Below are positions 6,766-14,845 of a stretch of DNA of 26,021 nt, one piece after another; position 1 is the first letter of the stretch, and every line of letters starts with the position of its first letter. A program made the translations under genes and the position numbers. Below the pieces are notes generated by a model. The model worked only from the letters and a program-made list of their open reading frames with translations, was not told the origin of the DNA and did not search any database. The stretch is from Candidatus Saccharibacteria bacterium UBA3723 (lineage in GTDB: Bacteria; Patescibacteriota; Saccharimonadia; Saccharimonadales; Saccharimonadaceae): assembly GCA_002371895.1 (NCBI GenBank), contig DFHM01000002.1, positions 52,024-78,044 of the forward strand, given 5' to 3'.

Positions 6766-8040
6766 TCACTGATACAGGATAAACGCGTAGGTGTATTGTC
6801 CGTGGTCGCTGTCCTCGTATCCGGCGAAGATATTATAGCCATCAACGATGGCGCTTTCTTCGATTTGTCCATCACGAGGTGTGCGTGCTTCTCCCACGGG
6901 ACCGTAGGTCAAGAAGTAGTCGTGCAGATCATCGTAGATATCCCACGAATGATCGTAGCAGGTCCAGCTCAGATAATCGATGGCGCCGTTCTTATAGAAA
7001 ACGCGAAGATGGCCAAGATGGCCGTGGAGATAGATATTGTCGAACTTGAACATCTCGTCCGTGTTTTCGGTCGGAATGTTGTAATGATCGAAAATGTGAT
7101 TTCTGCTCTCCGTCGCATAATCAATGAAGTCTCTCACGTCAATGGTGTCTGTAGGATTACCATAGATGAGAGTATCGAGACCATAGCGCTCTTCGAATTC
7201 TTTGCAGGCGTTCAGCGAATTGCTTTCTCCGGCCCTAGGATTTAGCTGCGTGTAATAGTCGTGCAAAGATCCACTGCCGAGATAGACTGGTGTAAGTGGA
7301 TGTGCGTTGACGTATTCTTGCGTCTGCCTTCCAATTGTGAACGGATTTGCGTCCACCACATAGATATCATTGTTTATCTTGCGGTAGAATGTATAGCCGT
7401 TCTTGGTGTAGGTTTCAACGACCATTGTGTCTACTAGCGCATTGCAGCTAGGCGACCAGAAGTAGAGATTGTCGGCTAGGATATAGTAGCTATACCAGTT
7501 GATACCGGTAAACTCGTATTGTGCAAGCGAACGAGTTTCGTATTCTACGAGCTCATCCAAAATTCTCACAATAGAGTTGCCAACATACCCATAATATCTA
7601 TACTTCGCATGTTCGTTGAAAAGGCTGGCGTCGAACAAGAAGTTGTCGGGGTCGACTTCGGTATCCCAGGTTTTTACGAGCTTGCCATCTTTGATGAAAC
7701 CGACGTATTTGTCGGAACTGATGATGACAAGTCCAAAATCCGTGTACATCCAGTCGATAATCGTACCCCTGCAGACCTCTGGAACATCGGCCTCGTTAAG
7801 AGGAGTTTTATCTCCCCAAACTTTGGATCCGATGCTTACGTCCCAGCCATCCGGACTAGTACTTTCCTCTGGTTTAGAGGGCTCTTCGGTTTCCGCGGTT
7901 TCGGATTCGACGGGTTCCTTGGTTTCCTGTTGAGTAATGACTTCCTCAGGCGATTCCTCGCCCTTAGTAGTCTCTTTGATGCCTGCGCATCCGGTCAGTA
8001 TCAGACCGAGCATAATGAGAATGACTAACAAACGCTTCAT
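6766..8040 (-). CDS. Predicted lipoprotein of unknown function
   Basis: A 424-aa protein. The start is at 8040 because GGAGGTGAT, a near-perfect anti-anti-Shine-Dalgarno match, lies just upstream; the frame is open to 8112, but that part covers leader and promoter. The N-terminus has a lipoprotein signal ending in the lipobox LTGC (Cys18), then a Glu/Pro/Ser/Thr-rich low-complexity linker (about residues 22-65), then a globular domain rich in Tyr, Asp and Trp with no family I recognise. It would sit on the outer face of the membrane. It has its own promoter, leader hairpin and terminator. Base use and the strong ribosome site differ from the leaderless neighbours and resemble the BI-1-like and 149-aa genes. 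No function can be assigned. Confidence 0.8.
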   Translation of the reverse strand: MKRLLVILIMLGLILTGCAGIKETTKGEESPEEVITQQETKEPVESETAETEEPSKPEESTSPDGWDVSIGSKVWGDKTPLNEADVPEVCRGTIIDWMYTDFGLVIISSDKYVGFIKDGKLVKTWDTEVDPDNFLFDASLFNEHAKYRYYGYVGNSIVRILDELVEYETRSLAQYEFTGINWYSYYILADNLYFWSPSCNALVDTMVVETYTKNGYTFYRKINNDIYVVDANPFTIGRQTQEYVNAHPLTPVYLGSGSLHDYYTQLNPRAGESNSLNACKEFEERYGLDTLIYGNPTDTIDVRDFIDYATESRNHIFDHYNIPTENTDEMFKFDNIYLHGHLGHLRVFYKNGAIDYLSWTCYDHSWDIYDDLHDYFLTYGPVGEARTPRDGQIEESAIVDGYNIFAGYEDSDHGQYTYAFILYQ

Positions 8041-8079
8041 AGAAATCACCTCCAGATAGTCGAGAGTTTTAATGTGCGC

Positions 8080-8093
8080 GTTGGTTGTCCAAC
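8080..8093 (-). other. 5' leader hairpin or operator-like inverted repeat
   Basis: GTTGG-TTGT-CCAAC is a perfect 5-bp inverted repeat placed about 8-21 nt after the -10 box of the minus-strand lipoprotein promoter, so it would form a hairpin at the very 5' end of that mRNA or be a small operator. Confidence 0.4.
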
Positions 8094-8100
8094 TAAATAA

Positions 8101-8128
8101 ATTATAGCACAAAAGTGGAAAAAATCAA
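8101..8128 (-). promoter_or_regulatory. Promoter of the lipoprotein gene
   Basis: On the minus strand, TTGATT (8128-8123), a 16-nt spacer and TATAAT (8106-8101), with an extended -10 TGC just before it. The expected start is near 8094, leaving a leader of about 54 nt. Confidence 0.75.
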
Positions 8129-8160
8129 TTAAACATATGCTCGTATAAGGGGTGTATAGG

Positions 8161-8169
8161 TGGTATAAT
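8161..8169 (+). promoter_or_regulatory. Extended -10 promoter of the desulfurase-like operon
   Basis: TGGTATAAT at 8161-8169, with no good -35 box. The ATG at 8180 follows 10 nt after the box, so the mRNA would have a leader of only a few bases. No Shine-Dalgarno is present. Confidence 0.65.
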
Positions 8170-8179
8170 ATTAATCAAT

Positions 8180-9343
8180 ATGGAGGATTTTGATTATTTG
8201 CGCGAGGGAGATGTATATCTTGACTCGGCGTGCCAATCGCTACGCCCGCGCCCAGTTATTGACGCTTTAAACCGTTATTATACCGAACATAATTCCTGTG
8301 GTGAGCGCGTAAAATACGCATGGGGTCGCGAGACGGATGAACTCGTCGAAGACACTCGCGAGGCGATGTTAAAATATCTCAAACTTAAATCAAGAGATTA
8401 TTCTGTATCGTTCACGTTGAATACGACTTACGGCATCAACTTACTTCTAAGCCAATTCAAGCCAGGCCTATTCAAAAAAGTCGTTACGTCTGACATCGAA
8501 CATAATTCTCCATTCTTATCTACGATGTCTTTTGCGCGCAAAAACGATATCCCGCGCGAAGTAATCGTGCGCGAAGAAGATGGTTCAATCGACCTCTCGA
8601 AATATGACTTCACTAAGGCGCTCGTTGTCGTAAACTGCGCATCCAATATTGACGGTCGCAAGCTATTAAATGTCAAAGATCTTATCAAAAAAGTCCACCA
8701 GCAAAAGGGCATAATTATCATCGATGCAGCGCAGGCTTTGGCGCACAGTCCAGAGCTTCTATATAAGACCGAAGCTGACGCTATTTGTAGTTCCGCGCAC
8801 AAAATGTACGGCCCATCGCTTGGCATTATGATTGTTCGTCGCGATTTATTCAGCAAAATCGATACAAGCTTCATCGGTGGTGGCATGGTCGATGATGTAG
8901 ACAAAGAAACATATAAGCTTTCTGCCGAGTCCGAAAACCACGCTTATACAAAGTTTGAATCTGGTCTTCAGGCCTGGGGTGAAATTGTTGCATTTGGCCA
9001 AGCTTTAAAGTGGCTAAACAAGGTCTCCAAGAAGGATAAAAAGAATTTCGTAGAATGCTATACGCGTCTATTTGAATATCTCGAGAATAATCCAAAGATT
9101 CATCTCATCAACAAGGAAGCAAATCCAACGATGTCTTTCTATATTGAGGGTGTAGATTCGCATCTTGCTGGCGGCGCATTGTCTAGCCGCGGCATTATGG
9201 CACGTACTGGTTACTTCTGCGTTCATTATTATTTGGATCACGTCATGCATTACCCGCCATTAATTCGCTTCTCGCTCGGTTATTATATCCGCCCAGAAGA
9301 TATCGACAAGACGATCGATGTATTAGAGAGGATGACTAAATAA
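8180..9343 (+). CDS. Class V PLP-dependent aminotransferase, cysteine desulfurase-like
   Basis: A 387-aa enzyme of the NifS/SufS/CsdA fold group. Visible features are YLDSACQSLRPRPVIDAL at the N-terminus, IDAAQALAH with Asp182 and Gln185 for PLP binding, SSAHKMYGPS with the PLP lysine Lys208, and RTGYFCVHYY with Cys347 at the place where SufS-type enzymes carry the catalytic cysteine (RTGxxC). These suggest L-cysteine desulfurase activity supplying sulfur for Fe-S clusters or tRNA thiolation; no SufU, SufE, IscU or thiolation gene is nearby, so the acceptor is unknown. It is the first gene of a three-gene unit and has a near-leaderless start. Its TAA overlaps the next ATG (TAATG). A different class V activity cannot be excluded. 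Confidence 0.85.
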   Translation: MEDFDYLREGDVYLDSACQSLRPRPVIDALNRYYTEHNSCGERVKYAWGRETDELVEDTREAMLKYLKLKSRDYSVSFTLNTTYGINLLLSQFKPGLFKKVVTSDIEHNSPFLSTMSFARKNDIPREVIVREEDGSIDLSKYDFTKALVVVNCASNIDGRKLLNVKDLIKKVHQQKGIIIIDAAQALAHSPELLYKTEADAICSSAHKMYGPSLGIMIVRRDLFSKIDTSFIGGGMVDDVDKETYKLSAESENHAYTKFESGLQAWGEIVAFGQALKWLNKVSKKDKKNFVECYTRLFEYLENNPKIHLINKEANPTMSFYIEGVDSHLAGGALSSRGIMARTGYFCVHYYLDHVMHYPPLIRFSLGYYIRPEDIDKTIDVLERMTK

Positions 9344-10398
9344 TGGTTTGTATTGCTGCGTTTATTATCTTAATTATCGTCGGCATTTTCGTTGCATTTA
9401 TTTCGATTTTTAAACCAAAAGTCGGCAAACGTTATCTAAAAATCCTTAAGAAATCCTGGGGCTGCGTTGGCAAACGCGTTACGCTCCAAAAATGCGAAAC
9501 TGGCTTCGGTGACGAAGTAAAAAACTCTATTTTAAGTCGCGTCTTAATCAAGAAACCAAAGCTCGTAAAGCCGCTTTCTATTGCTATAGAAGCGTTGTCG
9601 ATTTTGCTAGTAATTGTTACTATTTGGTCGCTCGTCGAGGGCGTAAAAGCCGGTCTCGCATTGTGGTCGCTCGGTACTTGCAATGTTCAGCATGCTGAAG
9701 CTTGCTCGCTTGGCGCAGAAGTATGTAGTATTGATGCCGGTTCGGAACCAAGCAACCCGGTAGAATACGTTGGACGCTGGTTCGAAGATTGGGGCGAAAT
9801 CTTTGGCGCGATGCCAGACAAATTCCGTAGCTGGAATGTTGAAGAATTCGACTTCAAGGGCGTTGCGGTTGGCGATGGTGATTTGAAAGCAATTGATATC
9901 TTTGACCCGGGTTGCGTAGTGTGTTTGCAGTCGTTCAAAAATCAGCTAAATGCAGAATACTTCGAAGATGGAAAAGTTTTGCTGGTGCCGTTCCCAATTC
10001 AGGATACGGAAGGCAAGTATAAATTTAAGAATTCCAAGCTAATCGTAGGATATATCTTCGGCGCCGAAAAACAAGGCAAGACCGCAGAAGGTACGCAGAT
10101 TTCCTTTGAAATCATGAAGCGCATCTATACCGAAAAAGACGAAGAGCATCGCTCTTATCAGGACCTCTTTAATGATTACTATTCTGCAGAAGAAGCCGAG
10201 GCAAAGCTAAAAGAGTGGCTCGTAGAATTCGGCTATGGCGATGAGGGCGTAGAGAATGTCTCAAATTATGCGCACTCGGAAGAATACGAAGAAGTTATTA
10301 AACATAATAATGATATTGTCGTGAATACCGTGCATGCAAAAGGTATTCCAACAATGATATACGATGGTAAAAAACACACAGGGAGGTGGGAAGAATAA
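9343..10398 (+). CDS. Membrane-anchored thioredoxin-fold (DsbA-like) protein with CVVC site
   Basis: A 351-aa protein coupled to the desulfurase-like gene by TAATG. Residues about 3-24 form a first membrane helix. A basic segment containing WGCVGKRVTLQKC follows, then a second helix (about 80-105) and a short Cys-rich stretch (TCNVQHAEACSLGAEVCS). The C-terminal part is thioredoxin-like: FDPGCVVC (Cys191 and Cys194) near its start, and GIPTMIYDG with a probable cis-proline at about residue 336. That combination indicates a thiol-disulfide oxidoreductase. The topology would place the CxxC domain on the opposite side from the basic loop, probably outside. Six cysteines lie outside the active site. 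A link between sulfur metabolism and disulfide chemistry is suggested by the operon only. Confidence 0.75.
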   Translation: MVCIAAFIILIIVGIFVAFISIFKPKVGKRYLKILKKSWGCVGKRVTLQKCETGFGDEVKNSILSRVLIKKPKLVKPLSIAIEALSILLVIVTIWSLVEGVKAGLALWSLGTCNVQHAEACSLGAEVCSIDAGSEPSNPVEYVGRWFEDWGEIFGAMPDKFRSWNVEEFDFKGVAVGDGDLKAIDIFDPGCVVCLQSFKNQLNAEYFEDGKVLLVPFPIQDTEGKYKFKNSKLIVGYIFGAEKQGKTAEGTQISFEIMKRIYTEKDEEHRSYQDLFNDYYSAEEAEAKLKEWLVEFGYGDEGVENVSNYAHSEEYEEVIKHNNDIVVNTVHAKGIPTMIYDGKKHTGRWEE

Positions 10399-11201
10399 TG
10401 GAAGCTTATGAAGCATTTTGGCTCGGCCTAACGCAGGGCATCACGGAATTTATTCCAGTATCAAGTTCTGGTCATTTGGAAATTGTCCAAGAATTGCTTG
10501 GCGGCAGAAGCGGCGATTTTCACTTGTTCTTAGAGTTTATCAATCTCGGAACTTTCTTGGCGTTATTGATTTATTATCGCAAGCGCATCATTGAAATCAT
10601 CAAAGATGTATTCGTTAATAAAAACTTCAAGTTTGCACTAAACATTATCATCACTTGTATTCCAGTCGTTATCGCAGGATTATTGTTGTCTGACTTCATT
10701 GAGTCAAACTGGTTCTTCTCGAATATGGTTACAATTGCTTGTGCTATGGCATTCATTGGCGTCTTGATGATCTTCATCGAAAAACTGCCAAAGATGAAAC
10801 ACGTCAAAGACGAAAAACATCTGACATGGAAGCAGGCTTTGGGCATTGGTTGTGCTCAATGTTTGGCGCTAATTCCGGGCACATCGCGCTCTGGTTCCAC
10901 AATTGTCGCTGGTCGTATTGCTGGTCTCGATAACAAATCCGCAGCAGACTATTCTTTCATAGTTAGTATCGTTGTTATGGCTGGCGTTATGTGCAAGAGC
11001 TTACTTTCTAGCACATCGCGCGAATATATTGCAGCTAACTGGCAGATGCTCACGTTATCAAACGCTGTTGCATTTGTTTCCGGTCTCATTGCGATTTACT
11101 TCGTAATGAAGTATTTGCAGAAAAAAGGCTCTCTCCAGACATTTGGTTGGTATCGCGTTATTATCGCCGCTATTGTGATCATATTTGAGCTCCTCAAATA
11201 G
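10398..11201 (+). CDS. uppP: Undecaprenyl-diphosphatase
   Basis: A 267-aa integral membrane enzyme that dephosphorylates undecaprenyl diphosphate to recycle the lipid carrier for peptidoglycan and other surface polymers. Diagnostic motifs are GLTQGITEFIPVSSSGH (residues about 10-26, with the catalytic Glu and Ser/His region) and PGTSRSG (about 160-166). Seven to eight hydrophobic helices are visible. The start is ATG at 10398, sharing bases with the upstream TAA (TAATG) and preceded by GGGAGGTGGG; a GTG at 10386 in the same frame lies inside that ribosome site. Presence of the gene implies an isoprenoid-linked cell-wall cycle. The promoter of metK lies partly inside its 3' end. Confidence 0.95.
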   Translation: MEAYEAFWLGLTQGITEFIPVSSSGHLEIVQELLGGRSGDFHLFLEFINLGTFLALLIYYRKRIIEIIKDVFVNKNFKFALNIIITCIPVVIAGLLLSDFIESNWFFSNMVTIACAMAFIGVLMIFIEKLPKMKHVKDEKHLTWKQALGIGCAQCLALIPGTSRSGSTIVAGRIAGLDNKSAADYSFIVSIVVMAGVMCKSLLSSTSREYIAANWQMLTLSNAVAFVSGLIAIYFVMKYLQKKGSLQTFGWYRVIIAAIVIIFELLK

Positions 11202-11213
11202 TTTTGGTATAAT
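11185..11213 (+). promoter_or_regulatory. Promoter of metK
   Basis: TTGAGC (11185-11190), 17-nt spacer, TATAAT (11208-11213), with extended -10 TGG at 11205-11207. The start would be near 11220, just before the riboswitch aptamer. Confidence 0.8.
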
Positions 11214-11231
11214 CTAAGAGTTAACAATTTA

Positions 11232-11321
11232 ATATCAAGAGCGCAGCTAGGGATCGGCCCGTTGACCTGCCAGCAACCTGCTTTTGCAAGGTGCTAATTC
11301 CGCCCAGAAAGGAAAGATATG
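11232..11321 (+). promoter_or_regulatory. SAM-I (S-box) riboswitch overlapping the metK start codon
   Basis: Conserved SAM-I blocks are present: CAAGAG after P1, AGGGATCGGCCC, CCAGCAACC and AAGGTGCTAATTCC. P1 is ATATC (11232-11236) with GATAT (11316-11320). P2a is GCAG/CTGC (11243-11246 with 11267-11270) and P2b is GGG/CCC. P3 spans 11273-11294 with a TTTT loop and the expected bulged A residues. The L2 CGG (11255-11257) can pair with CCG (11300-11302) as the family's pseudoknot. P4 is reduced to about 2 bp. The AAAGGAAAG ribosome site (11308-11316) and the A and U of the AUG lie in the P4-P1 segment, and there is no terminator, so SAM binding should block translation initiation directly. Confidence 0.9.
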
Positions 11322-12371
11322 ACAAAGACTCTATCTTCGAGCGCGCGTCGCTCTAATACTAAAATAATCACTCGCACGGCAGAATTCGTGTCTCCAAAAC
11401 ATCCGGACAAAATCTGCGATCAAATTTCTGATGCTATTTTGGATGCGCATCTAATTAAAGATCCGACTGCGCGCGTAGCAGTAGACGTGGCTGGTGGTCA
11501 CGGCGCGATTTTCATAACCGGCGAAGTAACGAGTAGTGCGAAGGTTGACGTGGCAAAGATTGCGCATCGCATCGCGGGTGACGAGTACGAAGTGATCGAG
11601 CGCATCGTAAAACAAAGTCCAGAGATCGCGCGCGGCGTTGATGAGGGCGGCGCTGGCGACCAGGGTATTATGGTCGGTTATGCATGTGATGAAACTCCAG
11701 AATATTTACCACTTGAATATGTTTTTGCGAGAGACTTAAATAAATTCTTATTCAACTTCCATCCATTTGATGGCAAGACGCAAATTACGGCAGAGATTAA
11801 ATACGGCACAAAAGGGAACTTTATTTCTGCGCACATAAAACATATTGTAGTTAGTTGGTCGAAAGTTCCAACGAAGCAACTCTGCGCAGATCTCACGTTC
11901 TGGATTAACCAGCTTCCAAAGAATATCATTGTAGATAAGCAGACCGGCGTTAGCATCAATCCGGCCGGCGACTGGGATACGAATGGTTTTGATGCGGATT
12001 CTGGTCTAACTGGACGCAAGCTTGTTGTAGATAATTACGGCCCGCGCGTGTCGATTGGCGGCGGCGCTTTCTCCGGCAAAGATGGCACAAAGGTAGATCG
12101 TTCTGCTGCATATTATGCAAGAAAAATCGCGGTAGATTATCTGCAGAATTTTGATGCGCATGAAGTGTATGTCTATATATCGTATGCGCTCGGCCGCGTA
12201 GAACCCGTTGATGCTACGGCTTTTATCGACGGAAAACCGCACGAAATAACAGAATACGACTTATCGCCAAAAAATATCATCAAGGAACTAAATTTGCAGA
12301 AACCGCAGTTTGAGGAACGCGCCAAGTGGGGGCACTTCTTCACTGGCGGAATCGGCGAAAAAATATTATAA
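11319..12371 (+). CDS. metK: S-adenosylmethionine synthetase
   Basis: A 350-aa enzyme that makes SAM from methionine and ATP. Recognisable motifs are TAEFVSPKHPDKICDQISDA (the family's HPDK block), GAGDQGIMVGYA (about residues 111-122) and GGGAFSGKDGTKVDRSAAY (about 247-265), which is the phosphate-binding P-loop-like region. It is about 30 residues shorter than the usual 380-400. The N-terminus carries about 18 extra residues rich in Ser, Thr and Arg before the core. In most MetK proteins the first block reads ESVSEGHPDK; here Glu-Gly is replaced by Pro-Lys. The start at 11319 is fixed by the ribosome site in the riboswitch. The stop overlaps the -10 box of lepA. Confidence 0.96.
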   Translation: MTKTLSSSARRSNTKIITRTAEFVSPKHPDKICDQISDAILDAHLIKDPTARVAVDVAGGHGAIFITGEVTSSAKVDVAKIAHRIAGDEYEVIERIVKQSPEIARGVDEGGAGDQGIMVGYACDETPEYLPLEYVFARDLNKFLFNFHPFDGKTQITAEIKYGTKGNFISAHIKHIVVSWSKVPTKQLCADLTFWINQLPKNIIVDKQTGVSINPAGDWDTNGFDADSGLTGRKLVVDNYGPRVSIGGGAFSGKDGTKVDRSAAYYARKIAVDYLQNFDAHEVYVYISYALGRVEPVDATAFIDGKPHEITEYDLSPKNIIKELNLQKPQFEERAKWGHFFTGGIGEKIL

Positions 12372-12372
12372 T
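12367..12372 (+). promoter_or_regulatory. -10 box of lepA (leaderless)
   Basis: TATAAT at 12367-12372 overlaps the metK stop codon. Seven bases separate it from the ATG at 12380, with no Shine-Dalgarno. The -35 region is weak, so this is supported mainly by box quality and spacing. Confidence 0.55.
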
Positions 12373-12379
12373 ATTACCT

Positions 12380-14158
12380 ATGGATATAGAGAAGATCCGA
12401 AATTTTTGCATCATCGCGCATATTGACCACGGCAAGTCTACTTTGGCTGACCGTATGCTTGAAATTACCGATACTGTCGCAAAACGCGAGATGAAATCAC
12501 AGTTGCTAGATTCTATGGAGCTCGAGCGCGAAAAAGGCATCACAATCAAGCTGACGCCGGTTCGTATGCAATATAAAGGCTATGCGCTAAATCTCATCGA
12601 TACGCCTGGACACGTGGATTTTTCTTATGAAGTCTCTCGTAGCTTGCAAGCGGTAGAGGGCGCTATTTTGGTAGTCGATGCTACGCAGGGTATTCAGGCG
12701 CAGACTTTGGCAAATGTTTATCTGGCGCTAGAGCAAGATCTTCATATAATTCCTGTTATTAATAAGATTGATTTACCAGCAAGTGATGTGCCGCGCGTTA
12801 CGGCAGAAATTGTTAACTTACTTGGTTGTGACGAGTCCGAGATTATCAAAGTCTCCGCAAAAACTGGTGAAAACGTCGATAAAGTCCTAGACGCCATTAT
12901 TGAACGCGTGCCGGCCCCAAGAAAATCTACTAGCAACGAAACGCGCGCATTGATTTTTGATTCTTACTTTGATGATTATCGCGGCGTTATTCTTTACGTT
13001 CGTATGTTTGATGGCGAGTTACCAAAGAATGCAAATATCCGTATGATGGCGACTGGCTCAAATGATATTGCGTTGGAAGTTGGCGTATTGAATCCAAAAA
13101 TGTCTCCGCGCGACAAGCTTCAGGATGGCGAAATTGGCTACATTGTCACTAATCTAAAGGCTACACGCGAGGCAAAAGTCGGCGATACTGTCACGCTAAC
13201 AAAGGCGCCAGCTCATGAGGCACTCCCCGGCTATAAGAATGTCCGTCCGTTTGTTTATGCAGGTTTCTTCCCGGTATCAAATGATCAATACAAAGACCTA
13301 AAAGAAGCTCTCGAGAAATTATCCCTAAGCGATTCCGCACTGCAATTCGAGCCAGAAAACTCTCCAGTGCTTGGTTTTGGCTTACGTATCGGCTTCTTAG
13401 GTCTATTGCATATGGATATTATTCGCGAACGCCTAGAGCGCGAATTTAAACTTGATTTAATCGTAACTAATCCGTCGACGGATTATCATGTATTGCTTAC
13501 TGATGGCGAAGAATTAGACATTCGATCTGCTTCGGATTTGCCAGACGTAAGCCGTGTCGCCGAGATTCGTGAGCCATGGGCAAAAGGCGAAATCATCACG
13601 CCAAAGGAATACATTGGTTCAATTTTGGAGCTCATCGTGAGTAAGCGTGGCGTACAGAAAAATATCTCATATATCGATACCCGTGCAGTTATCGACTTCG
13701 AGGCGCCAATGGCAAACCTCCTTACCGATTTTTATGACCAACTAAAGTCTGCAACTTCTGGCTATGCTTCATTCAACTATGAACTTGGCGGATACAAAGC
13801 GGAGGATTTGGTGCGCATAGATTTCCTAGTTGCAGGTGAGCGCATTGATGCTCTTAGTGTAATGGCGCATCGCAGTGAGGCTGATGGTATTGGCCGTGTT
13901 GTTACCAAGAAGCTAAAAGAAGTCATTCCGCGTCAAAACTTTGAAGTCGCATTACAGGCGGCAATTGGCGCACGTATTATTTCTCGCGAGACCATCGGCG
14001 CTTACCGCAAGGATGTTACGGTAAAAATCCATACCGGCGACCGTGATCGCAAGGCAAAACTTGTCGAAAAACAGAAACGCGGTAAAGCCCGCATGAAGCG
14101 CTTTGGTAAGGTGGATATTCCAAGCGAAGCCTTCACTGTAATGCTCAAAAGAGATTAA
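12380..14158 (+). CDS. lepA: Elongation factor 4 (ribosome back-translocase GTPase)
   Basis: A 592-aa translational GTPase. Motifs include AHIDHGKST (residues 13-21, P-loop), EREKGITIK (G2), DTPGHVDF (G3) and NKIDLP (G4), then the EF4-specific C-terminal domain ending GKVDIPSEAFTVMLK. The length is as expected for the family (about 600). The start is put at 12380 (MDIEKIRNFCIIAHIDHGKS) because EF4 proteins begin a few residues before this block and a -10 box sits just upstream; the frame is open further into metK but that part is not EF4-like. The gene ends at a bidirectional terminator. EF4 acts on stalled or mistranslocated ribosomes and in ribosome assembly. Confidence 0.97.
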   Translation: MDIEKIRNFCIIAHIDHGKSTLADRMLEITDTVAKREMKSQLLDSMELEREKGITIKLTPVRMQYKGYALNLIDTPGHVDFSYEVSRSLQAVEGAILVVDATQGIQAQTLANVYLALEQDLHIIPVINKIDLPASDVPRVTAEIVNLLGCDESEIIKVSAKTGENVDKVLDAIIERVPAPRKSTSNETRALIFDSYFDDYRGVILYVRMFDGELPKNANIRMMATGSNDIALEVGVLNPKMSPRDKLQDGEIGYIVTNLKATREAKVGDTVTLTKAPAHEALPGYKNVRPFVYAGFFPVSNDQYKDLKEALEKLSLSDSALQFEPENSPVLGFGLRIGFLGLLHMDIIRERLEREFKLDLIVTNPSTDYHVLLTDGEELDIRSASDLPDVSRVAEIREPWAKGEIITPKEYIGSILELIVSKRGVQKNISYIDTRAVIDFEAPMANLLTDFYDQLKSATSGYASFNYELGGYKAEDLVRIDFLVAGERIDALSVMAHRSEADGIGRVVTKKLKEVIPRQNFEVALQAAIGARIISRETIGAYRKDVTVKIHTGDRDRKAKLVEKQKRGKARMKRFGKVDIPSEAFTVMLKRD

Positions 14159-14160
14159 AA

Positions 14161-14187
14161 AAATATCCCCTCCGCGGGGATATTTTT
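14161..14187. terminator. Bidirectional terminator between lepA and the kinase-like gene
   Basis: A perfect 10-bp stem AAATATCCCC / GGGGATATTT (14161-14170 with 14176-14185) with loop TCCGC and A/T runs on both sides. It serves lepA (+) and the convergent gene ending at 14194 (-). Confidence 0.9.
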
Positions 14188-14193
14188 GTTAGT

Positions 14194-14844
14194 CTATTGA
14201 TTTAGTGGGATTTCGCGACCCTGATCGCGCATTGCCATCTCGTAGAGGCCCTCAACGACGTTATTAAAGACGCTATCTTTGTCGGTGTTTGCGCTGACTG
14301 GCACTAACAACTCGCGTTTACGGTAGGTTTCAATAACTGGCATTGTCTTTTCGATGAATTCCTTAATGCGAGTATCGAGGATTCTTTCACTCTCATCGTC
14401 TTTGCGTTCACCACGATCTTGGAGAACCTTTGAGGCCTCCCAGCGATTCTTTACCTCTGCTTCTGAGACGTTAAGTAAAACGACTGCCTGAATTGGGTGG
14501 CCACCACTAGCTGCTGCGGCGATTACGTCATATTCCTCGCCTTCCCAGCGGCCTACGCTGCTAAGAACTAGAGGGAAATTTTCTAGATCTGGGCGAGTAA
14601 GATATGGCAATACAATGCCTCTAAATTTGTCGGTTGGAGCAAGATTGCCGGCGCTCATCTCGTGTAGGAGTTCTTTATCCTCATTCTCGGCGGCTCTAAG
14701 AATCAAGCCGGAGCTTAGAAACTTCGCACCGAGTAATTCTGCAAGATGAATGCCAATTGTATCTTTTCCTGAAAAGGGCAGACCGAAGATGTTGATGCTT
14801 CCGGTCCCAAGCCATTGCTTAATAACTTCTATTCTTTGATCCAT
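14194..14844 (-). CDS. Nucleoside monophosphate kinase, adenylate-kinase-like
   Basis: A 216-aa P-loop kinase. FGLPFSGKDT (residues 20-29) is the phosphate-binding loop in the GxPxSGKxT form of adenylate kinases. LSSGLILRAA fits the NMP-binding start, GRWEGEEYDVIAAA replaces the usual GFPR block, and VLQDRGERKDDESERILDTR followed by MPVIETYRKRELL matches the LID arginines and the ExxxxR-TxPxxxYY segment of the family. It lacks a typical long LID. Adenylate kinase is plausible, but another NMP substrate is possible because the GFPR motif is altered. The start is put at 14844 (MDQRIEV), just behind an extended -10 box in the divergent promoter; the in-frame ATG at 14862 would lie inside that promoter. 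Confidence 0.75.
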   Translation of the reverse strand: MDQRIEVIKQWLGTGSINIFGLPFSGKDTIGIHLAELLGAKFLSSGLILRAAENEDKELLHEMSAGNLAPTDKFRGIVLPYLTRPDLENFPLVLSSVGRWEGEEYDVIAAAASGGHPIQAVVLLNVSEAEVKNRWEASKVLQDRGERKDDESERILDTRIKEFIEKTMPVIETYRKRELLVPVSANTDKDSVFNNVVEGLYEMAMRDQGREIPLNQ

Positions 14845-14845
14845 T

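Noticed and set aside
12326..12379. Upstream start of lepA at 12326 inside metK
   Set aside because: The extra residues are translated metK sequence in another frame and the lepA -10 box lies downstream of this start.
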